From Desulfurivibrio sp. (GTDB taxonomy: Bacteria > Desulfobacterota > Desulfobulbia > Desulfobulbales > SURF-16): a DNA stretch of 43,399 nt. Positions 15,431 through 22,990 of this stretch are shown here, piece by piece (the first letter of the stretch is position 1; every line of letters starts with the position of its first letter). The notes beneath the pieces are model-generated. The model searched no databases and was not told the origin of the DNA. It saw only the letters and a list, made by a program, of their open reading frames with translations. The position numbers and the translations under genes were made by a program. The stretch lies in contig QZKJ01000102.1 in assembly GCA_003605035.1 (NCBI GenBank), forward strand, positions 1 to 43,399. Direction: 5' to 3'.

Positions 15431-15847
15431 TTATTTTTTGTCTCCCGGCTTTTTGCAGGAGAAGTTCCGCCCCCGCTCCGGGGTGAATCGGCGTAAGCTG
15501 CGGCGATGCCGGCGGCAACCAGGCATGGCATAGGCGTCCCCCTGGAGATTGCCGCTGCGCCAGGCCTGGATGATTTCCTCTACTTCCCCGGCCACAAAAG
15601 GGACCACCCGGATACCGCAGGCGCTGATGGTCTCGTGCAGTGATCTGGAGATGGCGCCGCAGACCAGGGTGTCAACGGCCAGCTCCGCCAGGCGGAGGGC
15701 CTTCTGCACCGGTTGATCATCAGGCGGCATCTCCTGCGTTTCCGTGCTGATCCCGCTGGCATCGGTCTCAACCAGGCGAATCTGCCTGGCGCAGTCAAAG
15801 ACCGGTGCGATGCGATTGTCCCAATATGCAAATGCCGCTTTGCTCAT
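15431..15847 (-). CDS. NifX/NifB-like dinitrogenase cofactor-type protein
   Basis: The 138-aa protein starts MSKAAFAYWDNRIAPVFDCARQI, the typical NifX-like opening (a short strand, then 'xRIAPVFDxA'), followed by LAELAVDTLVCGAISRSLH, ISACGIRVVPFVAGEVEEIIQAW and a basic, Cys-containing tail. Domains of this family bind FeS or FeMo-type clusters; in Desulfovibrio the related orange protein holds a Mo-Cu sulfide cluster. The upstream ATG at 15886 lies inside the -12 element of a sigma-54 promoter and cannot be in the transcript, so the ATG at 15847 is used. It is the first gene of the minus-strand cluster. Confidence 0.82.
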   Translation of the reverse strand: MSKAAFAYWDNRIAPVFDCARQIRLVETDASGISTETQEMPPDDQPVQKALRLAELAVDTLVCGAISRSLHETISACGIRVVPFVAGEVEEIIQAWRSGNLQGDAYAMPGCRRHRRSLRRFTPERGRNFSCKKPGDKK

Positions 15848-15881
15848 CCGATGCCCTGTGCTTTCATTTGGCTTATGGAGG

Positions 15882-15897
15882 AGCATTTGCCGTGCCA
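15882..15897 (-). promoter_or_regulatory. Sigma-54 (-24/-12) promoter of the NifX-Mrp cluster
   Basis: On the minus strand the sequence TGGCACGGCAAATGCT matches the sigma-54 consensus TGGCAC-N5-TTGCW except for one base (ATGC for TTGC). The invariant GG and GC are exactly ten bases apart. Transcription would begin near 15870, about 23 bases before the NifX-like start. A gene for a sigma-54 activator lies directly upstream. Confidence 0.8.
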
Positions 15898-15981
15898 GTC
15901 AGGCGGCGTGGGGAAAAGATGTTTAACTTGCTGGAAGCACGAGATAAATGATGGTGGCTGGCGAAACGGTCAAGCGATGGA

Positions 15982-16001
15982 TAGTAGCTGAGGAGCTACT
16001 A
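15982..16001. promoter_or_regulatory. Palindrome, candidate enhancer site for the sigma-54 activator
   Basis: TAGTAGCT-GAGG-AGCTACTA is a perfect 8-bp inverted repeat centred about 120 bp upstream of the predicted start site of the sigma-54 promoter, the usual place for an enhancer-binding protein site. It lies just after the activator gene; no T-run follows, so it is unlikely to be its terminator. Confidence 0.55.
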
Positions 16002-16027
16002 CGGCAGGAAATAGAGGTGCGTCCGGG

Positions 16028-17419
16028 CTACCGTGCCGGGGGCGTACGGGAGCGGCCGTCCTGTTCGGGAAGGGAGATACCCAGTTTTTTGATCCTGCGG
16101 AACAAAGTGGTCTTGTGGATGCCGAGCTGGCGGGCCGCGGCCAGCCGGTTGTAGCCGTTGCGCTCAAGCGCGCTGCGGATGGACTGGGCGTCGAGCAGAT
16201 CATGGGCAGAGCGCACATCGGCCCCCGCGGCAGCGGAGGCGCCATGGGCGGTCAGTTCCTCCGGCAGATGGGCGATGCTGATCAGGCCACCTTCGCACAT
16301 GATAAAGGCGCGCTCGACGGCATTGGCAAGCTCCCGCACATTGCCGGGCCAGTGGTGGGCCATGAGCAGGGACAGGGCCTCCGGGGCAATGCCCTGGATG
16401 GCTTTGCGCTGCAGCCGGTTGAAACGATTGATGAAATGATCAACCAGCAGCGGGATGTCCTCCTTGCGGCGGCGCAGTGGCGGCAGCTGCACCCGCACCA
16501 CGTTGACCCGGTAGTAGAGATCCTCCCGGAAGGCGCCGCTGCGGGTCAGTTCCGCCAGGTCCCGGTTGGTGGCGACGATGACCCGGGCGTCCGTCTGCTC
16601 GGAGCGGGTGGCGCCCAGCGGCTCGAAGGTCCGCTCCTGCAGCACGCGCAGCAGCCGCACCTGCAGAGCCGGGCTCACATCGCCGATTTCGTCAAGAAAG
16701 ATGGTGCCGCCGCGGGCCAGGGCAAAACGGCCCAGCTTGTCTTTGCCCGCCCCGGTAAAGGCGCCGGCCTTGTAGCCGAAAAGTTCGGATTCAAGCAGGG
16801 TGTCCGGCAGGGCGCCGCAGTTGACCGCGATGAACGGCCCCTGCTGCCGGGGGGAGAGGTCGTGAATGGTGCGGGCCATCAGCTCCTTGCCGGTGCCGGT
16901 TTCGCCTAAGATCAGCACCGTGCTGGGGCTGGCGGCGATGGCCGGCAGGACCTCGAAAATCCGTTGCATGAGCGGGCTGCGGCTGACCAGATCGGCCACT
17001 CGGAAGCGGCTGTCCAGTTCCCGGCGCAGGGCCTCGATCTCGCTCAGGTCGCGGAAGGTCTCCGCTCCGCCGACCACCTGGCCCTGGGCGTCCTTGAGCA
17101 CGGCGGTGGAGATGCTGATGGGGATGCGGTTGCCTTCGGCAGTGATGATGTAGCCGGATTTGCCGATAATCGGTTTGCCGGTTTCCAGGGTCAGCTGCAG
17201 GGCGCAGTCGGCGCCGCACATGCTGCAGCGAAAAACCTCGGAGCAGACGCGCTGGATCGCCTCCTCCCTGGGGACGCCGGTGATCTCCTCGGCTGCCCGG
17301 TTAAACGAGGTGATGCGCCACTCCATGTCCACGGTGAAGACCCCGTCCGAGATACTCTCCAGGATCGTCTCGGTGGGGGTCACCACGGCGGGCCTGCTTT
17401 TTTTCTTACGTATGCTCAC
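16028..17419 (-). CDS. Sigma-54-dependent activator with Cys-rich PAS domain
   Basis: The 463-aa enhancer-binding protein has a PAS domain (about 14-130: ILESISDGVFTVDMEWRI, FNRAAEEITG) containing a Cys cluster C59, C65, C68, C72 (FRCSMCGADC). The AAA+ domain (about 150-385) has Walker A GETGTGKE, the sigma-54 contact loop GAFTGA, Walker B FLDEIGD and R-finger region. A Fis-type helix-turn-helix lies near the C terminus (RNGYNRLAAARQLGIHKTTLFRRIKKLG). The Cys cluster suggests redox or FeS sensing; a related activator controls the divergent ORP operons in Desulfovibrio vulgaris. It starts at a GTG with GGAGGT upstream, and probably activates the adjacent -24/-12 promoter. Confidence 0.93.
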   Translation of the reverse strand: MSIRKKKSRPAVVTPTETILESISDGVFTVDMEWRITSFNRAAEEITGVPREEAIQRVCSEVFRCSMCGADCALQLTLETGKPIIGKSGYIITAEGNRIPISISTAVLKDAQGQVVGGAETFRDLSEIEALRRELDSRFRVADLVSRSPLMQRIFEVLPAIAASPSTVLILGETGTGKELMARTIHDLSPRQQGPFIAVNCGALPDTLLESELFGYKAGAFTGAGKDKLGRFALARGGTIFLDEIGDVSPALQVRLLRVLQERTFEPLGATRSEQTDARVIVATNRDLAELTRSGAFREDLYYRVNVVRVQLPPLRRRKEDIPLLVDHFINRFNRLQRKAIQGIAPEALSLLMAHHWPGNVRELANAVERAFIMCEGGLISIAHLPEELTAHGASAAAGADVRSAHDLLDAQSIRSALERNGYNRLAAARQLGIHKTTLFRRIKKLGISLPEQDGRSRTPPAR

Positions 17420-17682
17420 AATGGAGACCTCCGGATTGACAGATTCGAGCTGGATGAGCGATGGTGTCGCCAGGCGAACCAGGATGCTGTTTTATACGTC
17501 CTGGAAAGGGGAAGGTCAACAGGGAAAAGGCCGGGGTTCGTCTTCGTATTGAGATAAAAAATGGTTTTTGTCCTTTTCATTGAACTACGGCAGATTTTTC
17601 ATGGATTTTATGATAGGGTTGAAAAATGATGGTTCAGTCGGGCCAGGTCAGGCTCGATTTCTCTTCAGCGAAAGGAAGAAGC

Positions 17683-19581
17683 ATGTCAGACGCCATCCCG
17701 CTCGTTCTCATCATTGTTCCTTTTTTTGCCAGCCTGCTGTGTCTGCTCAGCCGCTCAACCGTTTGCCGTTCATTCATCGTCATCGCCACCGCAGCAATGC
17801 TTGCGGTCAGCAGTCTGCTGCTGCAGGGACCCCTTGCCCCGGATGCCGGCCTCCAGTGGGCCGGGCTCATTGATCCGCTCATCATTGGCGGCGATTTCCT
17901 GCTGCTGGCCATCATGTTTGTGCTGGGCTGCCGTTACCGCCACCTGCTCATCGTCCTGCTGACGCTCTGCCAGCTTGGCCTGCTGAGCTTTCTCGAGTTC
18001 TTTGTCTTTGTGGAAGAGCAGGGCCATGCTCTCTGGCAGGTTGACGGCCTGTCGCTTACCCTGGTCCGGGTGGTGTGCATCGTCGGCGGATTTATCTGCC
18101 TGCATGCCATTCCCTACATGCAGGCCCATGAAAACCATCTGCTGCCTGCGCGTTCCCGCCAGCCGCGGTTTTTTGCCGTGCTGCTGCTCTTTCTCGGCGC
18201 CATGAACGGCCTGGCCCTTACCAATGATCTGGCTCACTTCTACTTTTTCTTTGAATTGACCACTCTCTGCTCCTTTCTGCTGATCGGTCATGACCGCAGC
18301 GAGGAGGCGACGGCCAATGCCTTGACCGCTTTGTGGATGAACGGGGCGGGCGGCTTGCTGCTGTTGCTTGCCGTCTGGGGGCTCTTCAGGCAGAGCGCCC
18401 AGCTGGATATGAACGGACTGGTGGCGGCGGTCGCCGGAAATCAGGCGGCACTCCTGCCCCTCACCCTGCTCATGGCCGCGGCCTTCAGCAAATCCGCCCA
18501 GCTGCCCTGGCAGCGATGGCTGCTGGGGGCCATGGTGGCGCCGGCCCCTGTCTCCGCGCTTCTCCATTCAAGCACCATGGTCAAGGCCGGGGTGTACCTG
18601 GCCCTGCGCTTTGCTCCGGCTTTTGCCGGCACCCTGCCTGCCCGCGGGCTTATCCTCGCCGGCGGCTTCACCTTTGTGGCCGCGGCGGCTCTTGCCATCA
18701 GCCAGCGCAACGCCAAAAAGGTGCTGGCCTATTCCACCATCAGCAACCTGGGGCTGATCTTTGCCTGCGCCGGCATCGGCTCCCCGGCAGCACTGGCGGC
18801 CGCGGTGCTGCTCATCATCTTTCATGCCGTCTCCAAGGGGCTGCTCTTTCTCTGCATCGGCACGGCCGAGCAGCAGGTGAAGAGCCGCGATGTCGAGGTG
18901 CTGCGCGGCCTGTGCGCCCGGATGCCCTTGACCGGCATGGTGGCGGTGCTGGCGGCCCTGACGCTTGTTGTGCCGCCCTTCGGCATGCTGCTCGGCAAAT
19001 GGCTGGTGTTCGAGGCAGCGGCGGATCATTTCCTTTTCTATCTGCTGCTGGTGCTGGGCAGCTCTCTGACGCTCCTCTTCTGGGTGCGGCTGGCCGGTAC
19101 CCTGCTGGCCAGCGGGGAGCTTGCCGGGTTCAGGCCGGAAAAGCAACCCTTTCTCAGCCGGTTCCCGCTGGTGGCGCTGGCTGGCGGCGCGGTGTTGCTG
19201 GCGTTGACCGCGCCGCTTCTCCATAACCGGCTGCTGGCGCCGCTCAGCGCGCAGTTTGCGGCCGGGGGCAGCGGAGTGCTGTCGACTGCGGCGGGCTCGT
19301 TTCCCCTGGCCCTGCTCTTTGCGGTGGCTGGTTGCGCCGGCCTGCTGGCCATGATCGGGGTCAGCAGGGCCATGGCCGGCCGCAAGGGCGCCGCCTATCT
19401 TGCCGGGGCAAACGCCGGGCTGCCCGGTCATTTTGTCGGTCCCATGAACCGGCCGGTGCGGGCGGTGGCGGAAAACTCCTATCTGGTCCCGCTCTTTGGC
19501 GAGGAGCGCTGGAACCTGTGGGTCAATCTGGCAGCCGGAGGGCTGTTGCTTTTCATGCTTGGCGGTGCGCTATGGAAGTGA
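17683..19581 (+). CDS. echA: Ech hydrogenase subunit A, antiporter-like membrane protein
   Basis: The 632-aa polytopic membrane protein (about 14-16 helices) belongs to the NuoL/MrpA/HyfB family that moves ions in group 4 hydrogenases and complex I. The family signature includes FFFELTTLCSFLLIG (conserved Glu) and KSAQLPWQRWLLGAMVAPAPVSALLHSS followed by MVKAGVYL (key Lys residues). It ends with a 'NLAAGGLLLFMLGGALWK' helix. The ATG at 17683 has AGGAAG upstream; an in-frame upstream start at 17626 lacks one. It is the first gene of six in echA-F order and overlaps echB by 10 bp. It should couple ferredoxin:H+ chemistry to ion translocation. Confidence 0.9.
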   Translation: MSDAIPLVLIIVPFFASLLCLLSRSTVCRSFIVIATAAMLAVSSLLLQGPLAPDAGLQWAGLIDPLIIGGDFLLLAIMFVLGCRYRHLLIVLLTLCQLGLLSFLEFFVFVEEQGHALWQVDGLSLTLVRVVCIVGGFICLHAIPYMQAHENHLLPARSRQPRFFAVLLLFLGAMNGLALTNDLAHFYFFFELTTLCSFLLIGHDRSEEATANALTALWMNGAGGLLLLLAVWGLFRQSAQLDMNGLVAAVAGNQAALLPLTLLMAAAFSKSAQLPWQRWLLGAMVAPAPVSALLHSSTMVKAGVYLALRFAPAFAGTLPARGLILAGGFTFVAAAALAISQRNAKKVLAYSTISNLGLIFACAGIGSPAALAAAVLLIIFHAVSKGLLFLCIGTAEQQVKSRDVEVLRGLCARMPLTGMVAVLAALTLVVPPFGMLLGKWLVFEAAADHFLFYLLLVLGSSLTLLFWVRLAGTLLASGELAGFRPEKQPFLSRFPLVALAGGAVLLALTAPLLHNRLLAPLSAQFAAGGSGVLSTAAGSFPLALLFAVAGCAGLLAMIGVSRAMAGRKGAAYLAGANAGLPGHFVGPMNRPVRAVAENSYLVPLFGEERWNLWVNLAAGGLLLFMLGGALWK

Positions 19582-20423
19582 TGCTGACAGCAGGCCTGTC
19601 TCTGGCAACTCTGCCGGTCGCGATCCTGCTGGGCGGACTGCTCAGCGGCATTGACCGGCGGTTGACGGCGCGGCTGCAGTCCCGGCAGGGGCCGCCGCTC
19701 AGCCAGCCTTTTTTCGACGTGCTCAAACTGCTGGCCAAGGAGCGGGTGGTCACCAACCCCTGGCAGGCCTTTGCGCCGGTAACCGCCCTGGGGTCAGCCG
19801 CCCTGGCCCTGGTTCTGTTTGCCGCCCAAGGGGACCTGCTGGTCATCCTCTTTGTCCATCTGGTCGGCGGCGTCTTTCTGGTGCTGGGGGCCCTGGCCTC
19901 CGGGTCTCCCTACAGCCAGATTGCCGGTCAGCGGGAACTGTGGCAGATGTTCTGCTGCGAGACCCTCCTGTTTCTCATCGCCGGCGGGCTGTATCTCAGC
20001 ACCGGCAGCTTTCGCGTCAGCGGGGCGACCGGCCTGCCTGCGCCGCTGCTTTTCCGCTTGCCCTTGCTGTTTGCCGCCTTTGTCTTTGCCCTGACCGTGA
20101 AGATGCGCAAATCGCCCTTTGATCTGGCCGGCTGCCAGCATGCCCACCAGGAACTGGTGCGCGGGGTGTACACTGAATATGTCGGCCCCCATCTCGGTCT
20201 GCTGGAAATCGCCCACTGGCTGGAGGTGGTGCTCTATCTTGCCGTCGGCTCCCTGTTCTGGGCCACCGGCTGGGGCATGGTGCTGCTGCCCCTGGCGGCC
20301 TTTCTGGCCGTCATCGTCCTGGACAACATCGCGGCCCGGCTGACCTGGCGCTGGATGCTCGGCCGGGGCTGGGGCGTGGCCTTTGTGCTTGCGGCGGTCA
20401 ATCTCTTCTGGCTCAAGGGGTAA
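19572..20423 (+). CDS. echB: Ech hydrogenase subunit B (NuoH/HyfC-like)
   Basis: The 283-aa protein has about eight transmembrane helices and NuoH-family signatures: RLQSRQGPP (early loop), FFDVLKLLAKERV, then KMRKSPFDLAGCQHAHQELVRGVYTEYVGPHLGLLEIAHW, in which the acidic residues form part of the ion path (quoted here as a span, about 178-217). It anchors the peripheral arm in the membrane. The start ATG overlaps the echA end by 10 bp. The closely spaced echC follows after 4 bp. Confidence 0.9.
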   Translation: MEVMLTAGLSLATLPVAILLGGLLSGIDRRLTARLQSRQGPPLSQPFFDVLKLLAKERVVTNPWQAFAPVTALGSAALALVLFAAQGDLLVILFVHLVGGVFLVLGALASGSPYSQIAGQRELWQMFCCETLLFLIAGGLYLSTGSFRVSGATGLPAPLLFRLPLLFAAFVFALTVKMRKSPFDLAGCQHAHQELVRGVYTEYVGPHLGLLEIAHWLEVVLYLAVGSLFWATGWGMVLLPLAAFLAVIVLDNIAARLTWRWMLGRGWGVAFVLAAVNLFWLKG

Positions 20424-20427
20424 AGGC

Positions 20428-20865
20428 ATGGGATTTGTTGCCAGGCTGATCGGCAAAGCCAGGCGCAGCTCGCCCTGGCTGCTTCATTTTGACTGCGGCA
20501 GCTGCAACGGCTGCGACATCGAGATCCTGGCCTGCCTGACCCCGGTCTATGATCTGGAGCGTTTCGGGGTGGTGAACGTCGGCAATCCCAAGCATGCCGA
20601 TATCCTGCTGGTAACGGGCACGGTCAATCAGCGCAACCGCCAGGTGCTGGCCGTACTCTTTGAGCAGATGGCAAAACCCGGGGTGGTGGTGGCCATCGGC
20701 GCCTGCGCTTTGTCCGGCGGGGTGTTCCGCGAGGCGCCCAATGTGCTGGGCGGGGTGGACCGGGTCATCCCGGTGGATGTCTATGTGCCGGGCTGCCCGG
20801 CCAGGCCCGAGGCCATTATCGACGGGGTGCTGCTGGCCCTGGAGAAATTCCGGGAAAAAGAGTAA
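20428..20865 (+). CDS. echC: Ech hydrogenase small subunit C (NuoB-like)
   Basis: The 145-aa NuoB/HycG-like small subunit has the proximal [4Fe-4S] ligands in CGSCNGC (C23, C26, C29), with further Cys in IGACALSGG and PGCPARPEAI. It sits between the membrane arm and the large subunit and passes electrons from ferredoxin to the NiFe site. It follows echB closely. A non-coding insert of 256 bp separates it from echD, which is unusual for this operon. Confidence 0.92.
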   Translation: MGFVARLIGKARRSSPWLLHFDCGSCNGCDIEILACLTPVYDLERFGVVNVGNPKHADILLVTGTVNQRNRQVLAVLFEQMAKPGVVVAIGACALSGGVFREAPNVLGGVDRVIPVDVYVPGCPARPEAIIDGVLLALEKFREKE

Positions 20866-21121
20866 TTATACAGGTTGATGAGCTGGTTGGACTGTAGTCT
20901 GTCAGCGAAAACGTTCGTCGTCAGGGGCCAGAGCGGGCCTCATCTGCTAATTTTCTGGCTGACAGACTAAGCCGCTGTAACAAAATAATGTCGTCATCCG
21001 GATGGTCAAAACGGCATAAAGAGCCGTGTGGCAAAGAAAGCAGAGATTATTTCGTAACGGCTCCTAAACACCTTCAGGCTGGCGACCTGAGCAGAAAAAG
21101 CGAACCAAAGGGGAGGGGAAG
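20866..21121. repeat. Palindromic non-coding insert between echC and echD
   Basis: The six ech genes are otherwise tightly packed, but 256 bp separate C and D. The first 100 bases hold a perfect 11-bp inverted repeat (AGTCTGTCAGC at 20896-20906, GCTGACAGACT at 20958-20968) around a 51-base centre. A second, imperfect palindrome follows at 20971-21053 (GCCGCTGTAACAAAATAAT facing ATTATTTCGTAACGGC). Part of it (TCGTCATCCGGATGG) resembles CGTCGTCCGGATGG near 23669-23682. It looks like a small dispersed element, MITE- or REP-like, inserted in the operon; it may fold in the mRNA. Confidence 0.6.
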
Positions 21122-21487
21122 ATGAGCATTGCGGCGGACAGCATCAGTTGCGTCGAGCTGTGCCGGGCGGTGGCCGCCTGCAAGGAAAAGGGCTGCCGCT
21201 TTGTCACCATCACCTGCGTAGGGGCGGACAGCGCCGGCGCCGAACTGCTCTATCATTTTGATCGTGAGCTTGCGCTCAGTCACCTGCGGCTGACAGTCAG
21301 CGGCGATGAGGTGCCCAGCATCAGCGGCATTTATGCCGCCGCCTTTCTGGTGGAAAACGAGATCCAGGACCAGTTCGGTCTGGTTTTTACCGGGCTTGCC
21401 CCGGATTACCGGCGCACCCTTTTTCTGGACGGGCAGGAGAGCCCGCCGCCCTTCCGCCGGGACCGCGGGCCGGATCAGGGGGAGTGA
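21122..21487 (+). CDS. echD: Ech hydrogenase subunit D (NuoC-like)
   Basis: The 121-aa protein is the short NuoC-like subunit of Ech: CKEKGCRFVTITCVGADS, then LLYHFDRELALSHLRLTV, then IYAAAFLVENEIQDQFGLVFTGLAPDYRRTLFLD, the last being the usual conserved C-terminal core of NuoC proteins. It packs against the large subunit; it has no cofactor. AGGGGAGGGG lies before the ATG at 21122, restoring translation after the insert. The stop is three bases before echE. Confidence 0.88.
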   Translation: MSIAADSISCVELCRAVAACKEKGCRFVTITCVGADSAGAELLYHFDRELALSHLRLTVSGDEVPSISGIYAAAFLVENEIQDQFGLVFTGLAPDYRRTLFLDGQESPPPFRRDRGPDQGE

Positions 21488-21489
21488 AG

Positions 21490-22566
21490 ATGGCCGGCAC
21501 CGTTCTTCCCTTCGGGCCCCAGCATCCGGTGCTGCCGGAGCCTCTGCACCTCAACCTGACCATTGAGGACGAGATCGTGGTGGCGGCGATGCCGGCCTTT
21601 GGCTACGTGCACCGCGGCCTGGAAAAGCTGGCTGATATCCGCGATTTCCGCCAGATGATCCAGGTGGTCGAACGGGTATGCGGCATCTGCTCCATGATCC
21701 ATGCCCTCACCTACTGCCAGGGGCTGGAAGAGCTGCTGGGGGTCGAGCCGCCGCGCCGGGCCAGGTTTCTGCGGGTCATCTGGTCGGAGCTGCACAGGCT
21801 GCACAGTCATCTGCTGTGGCTGGGGCTCTTTGCCGATGCCATGGGTTTCGAGAGCCTGTTCATGCAGCTGTGGAAGATACGGGAGCGGATCATGGACATC
21901 AACGAGGCCACGGCCGGCAACCGGGTGATCCTCTCCGTCAACGTCATCGGCGGGGTGCGGCGGGACCTCGATGCCGGACAGACCGGCTGGCTCCTGACGG
22001 AGCTGGCCGAGGTTGAAAAGGGGATCAACGCCCTGGGCCGCACCATCCTCTCTGATTACACGGTGCAGCAACGCACCCGGGGCAAAGGGGTCATTGGCGG
22101 CAGACAGGCCCTGGAGTTCGGCTGCGTCGGGCCGATGCTGCGCGCCAGCGGGGTGTCCCAGGATATTCGCCTGCTGGGCTATGCCGCCTACGGTGAGCTT
22201 GATTTTGCCCCGGTGGTGGAGCAGGACGGCGACTGTCATGCCAGATGCCGGGTGCGCTTTGCCGAGCTGGGCCAGTCCATCGATCTCATCCGCCAGGCCC
22301 TTGCCAAACTGCCGGCCGGTGACCTCAGCGTGCCGGTCAAGGGCAGACCCGAGGGGGAGACGGTGGTCAGGGCGGAGCAGCCCAGGGGCGAGTGTCTTTA
22401 TTATATCAAGGCAAACGGCGGCAGATTCCTGGAGCGGCTGCGCATCCGCACCCCGACCTTTGCCAATATCCCGGCCCTGACCGCCATGCTGCCGGGCCTG
22501 GAGCTGGCCGACGTGCCGGTGGTGCTGCTGTCCATCGATCCCTGCATCAGCTGTACGGAAAGGTAA
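21490..22566 (+). CDS. echE: Ech hydrogenase large subunit E, NiFe-binding
   Basis: The 358-aa NuoD-like large subunit has both NiFe ligand motifs: RVCGIC (C64, C67) near the N terminus and DPCISC (C352, C355) near the C terminus, so it is a true hydrogenase rather than a complex I or Ehr-type relative lacking the site. It ends at CTER directly after the second motif, so no protease-cleaved extension is visible, as is known for Ech. Other family marks are HRGLEKL and ATAGNRV. ATG 21490 with AGGGGGA upstream is preferred over the GTG two codons earlier. No maturation genes (hyp) are in the window. Confidence 0.95.
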   Translation: MAGTVLPFGPQHPVLPEPLHLNLTIEDEIVVAAMPAFGYVHRGLEKLADIRDFRQMIQVVERVCGICSMIHALTYCQGLEELLGVEPPRRARFLRVIWSELHRLHSHLLWLGLFADAMGFESLFMQLWKIRERIMDINEATAGNRVILSVNVIGGVRRDLDAGQTGWLLTELAEVEKGINALGRTILSDYTVQQRTRGKGVIGGRQALEFGCVGPMLRASGVSQDIRLLGYAAYGELDFAPVVEQDGDCHARCRVRFAELGQSIDLIRQALAKLPAGDLSVPVKGRPEGETVVRAEQPRGECLYYIKANGGRFLERLRIRTPTFANIPALTAMLPGLELADVPVVLLSIDPCISCTER

Positions 22567-22576
22567 AGGAGGTCCT

Positions 22577-22915
22577 ATGTTGATGCTGCCCGTGGTGCTG
22601 AGAAACCTGTTGGGCCGCTGCGCCACCAGGCCTTATCCCCGACAGGCGCGGCAGCCCTTTGCCGGCAGCCGCGGCCAGCTGGTCAATGATGCGGGCAGCT
22701 GCATCCTGTGCGGCACCTGCGCCCGCGTCTGCCCCTCCCAGTGCCTCACGGTCAGCAGAAAAGATGGGCTGTGGCAATACGAGCCGTTTGCCTGCATCTG
22801 CTGCGGGGTGTGCGTGGAGGCCTGCCCCAGCGGCAGCCTGACGCAGCTCGGCCGGTGGCGTCCGGCGGTGCGCGAGCGGGAAAGGGTGGTTATGGAAGTG
22901 AGAAGGGAGAAGTGA
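22577..22915 (+). CDS. echF: Ech hydrogenase ferredoxin subunit F (2x[4Fe-4S])
   Basis: The 112-aa polyferredoxin has two complete cluster motifs, CILCGTCARVCP (C42, C45, C48, C52) and CICCGVCVEACP (C73, C76, C79, C83). It accepts electrons from soluble ferredoxin and passes them to EchC. GGAGGT precedes the ATG at 22577. The last codons (about MEVRREK) run into a purine-rich repeat tract, and the stop TGA is part of it. It completes the echABCDEF set, here in the canonical order. Confidence 0.92.
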   Translation: MLMLPVVLRNLLGRCATRPYPRQARQPFAGSRGQLVNDAGSCILCGTCARVCPSQCLTVSRKDGLWQYEPFACICCGVCVEACPSGSLTQLGRWRPAVRERERVVMEVRREK

Positions 22916-22955
22916 GGAGTTAGGAGTGAGGAGTTAGGAGTGAGGAGTGAGAAGA
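22895..22955. repeat. GAGGAGTTAGGAGT-type purine repeat tract
   Basis: GTGAGGA and GTTAGGA heptamers alternate several times (GAGGAGTTAGGAGTGAGGAG and so on), starting inside the 3' end of echF and running on past its stop. A similar tract, in the opposite orientation, precedes the kinase gene at 26152-26180 (CTTCTCGCTTTTTACTTCTC). It is a short-period simple repeat liable to slippage. Confidence 0.7.
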
Positions 22956-22974
22956 AAAGGCAACAGCAGGATGT

Positions 22975-22990
22975 GTAGGGTTGCCCCTAC
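22975..22990. repeat. GTAGGG palindrome at the mntP stop
   Basis: GTAGGGTTGCCCCTAC, a compact palindrome, contains the TAG stop of the MntP gene on the minus strand. It belongs to the same GTAGGGGC-type set as the elements at 781-822, 5863-5886 and 35849-35880. Confidence 0.55.
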
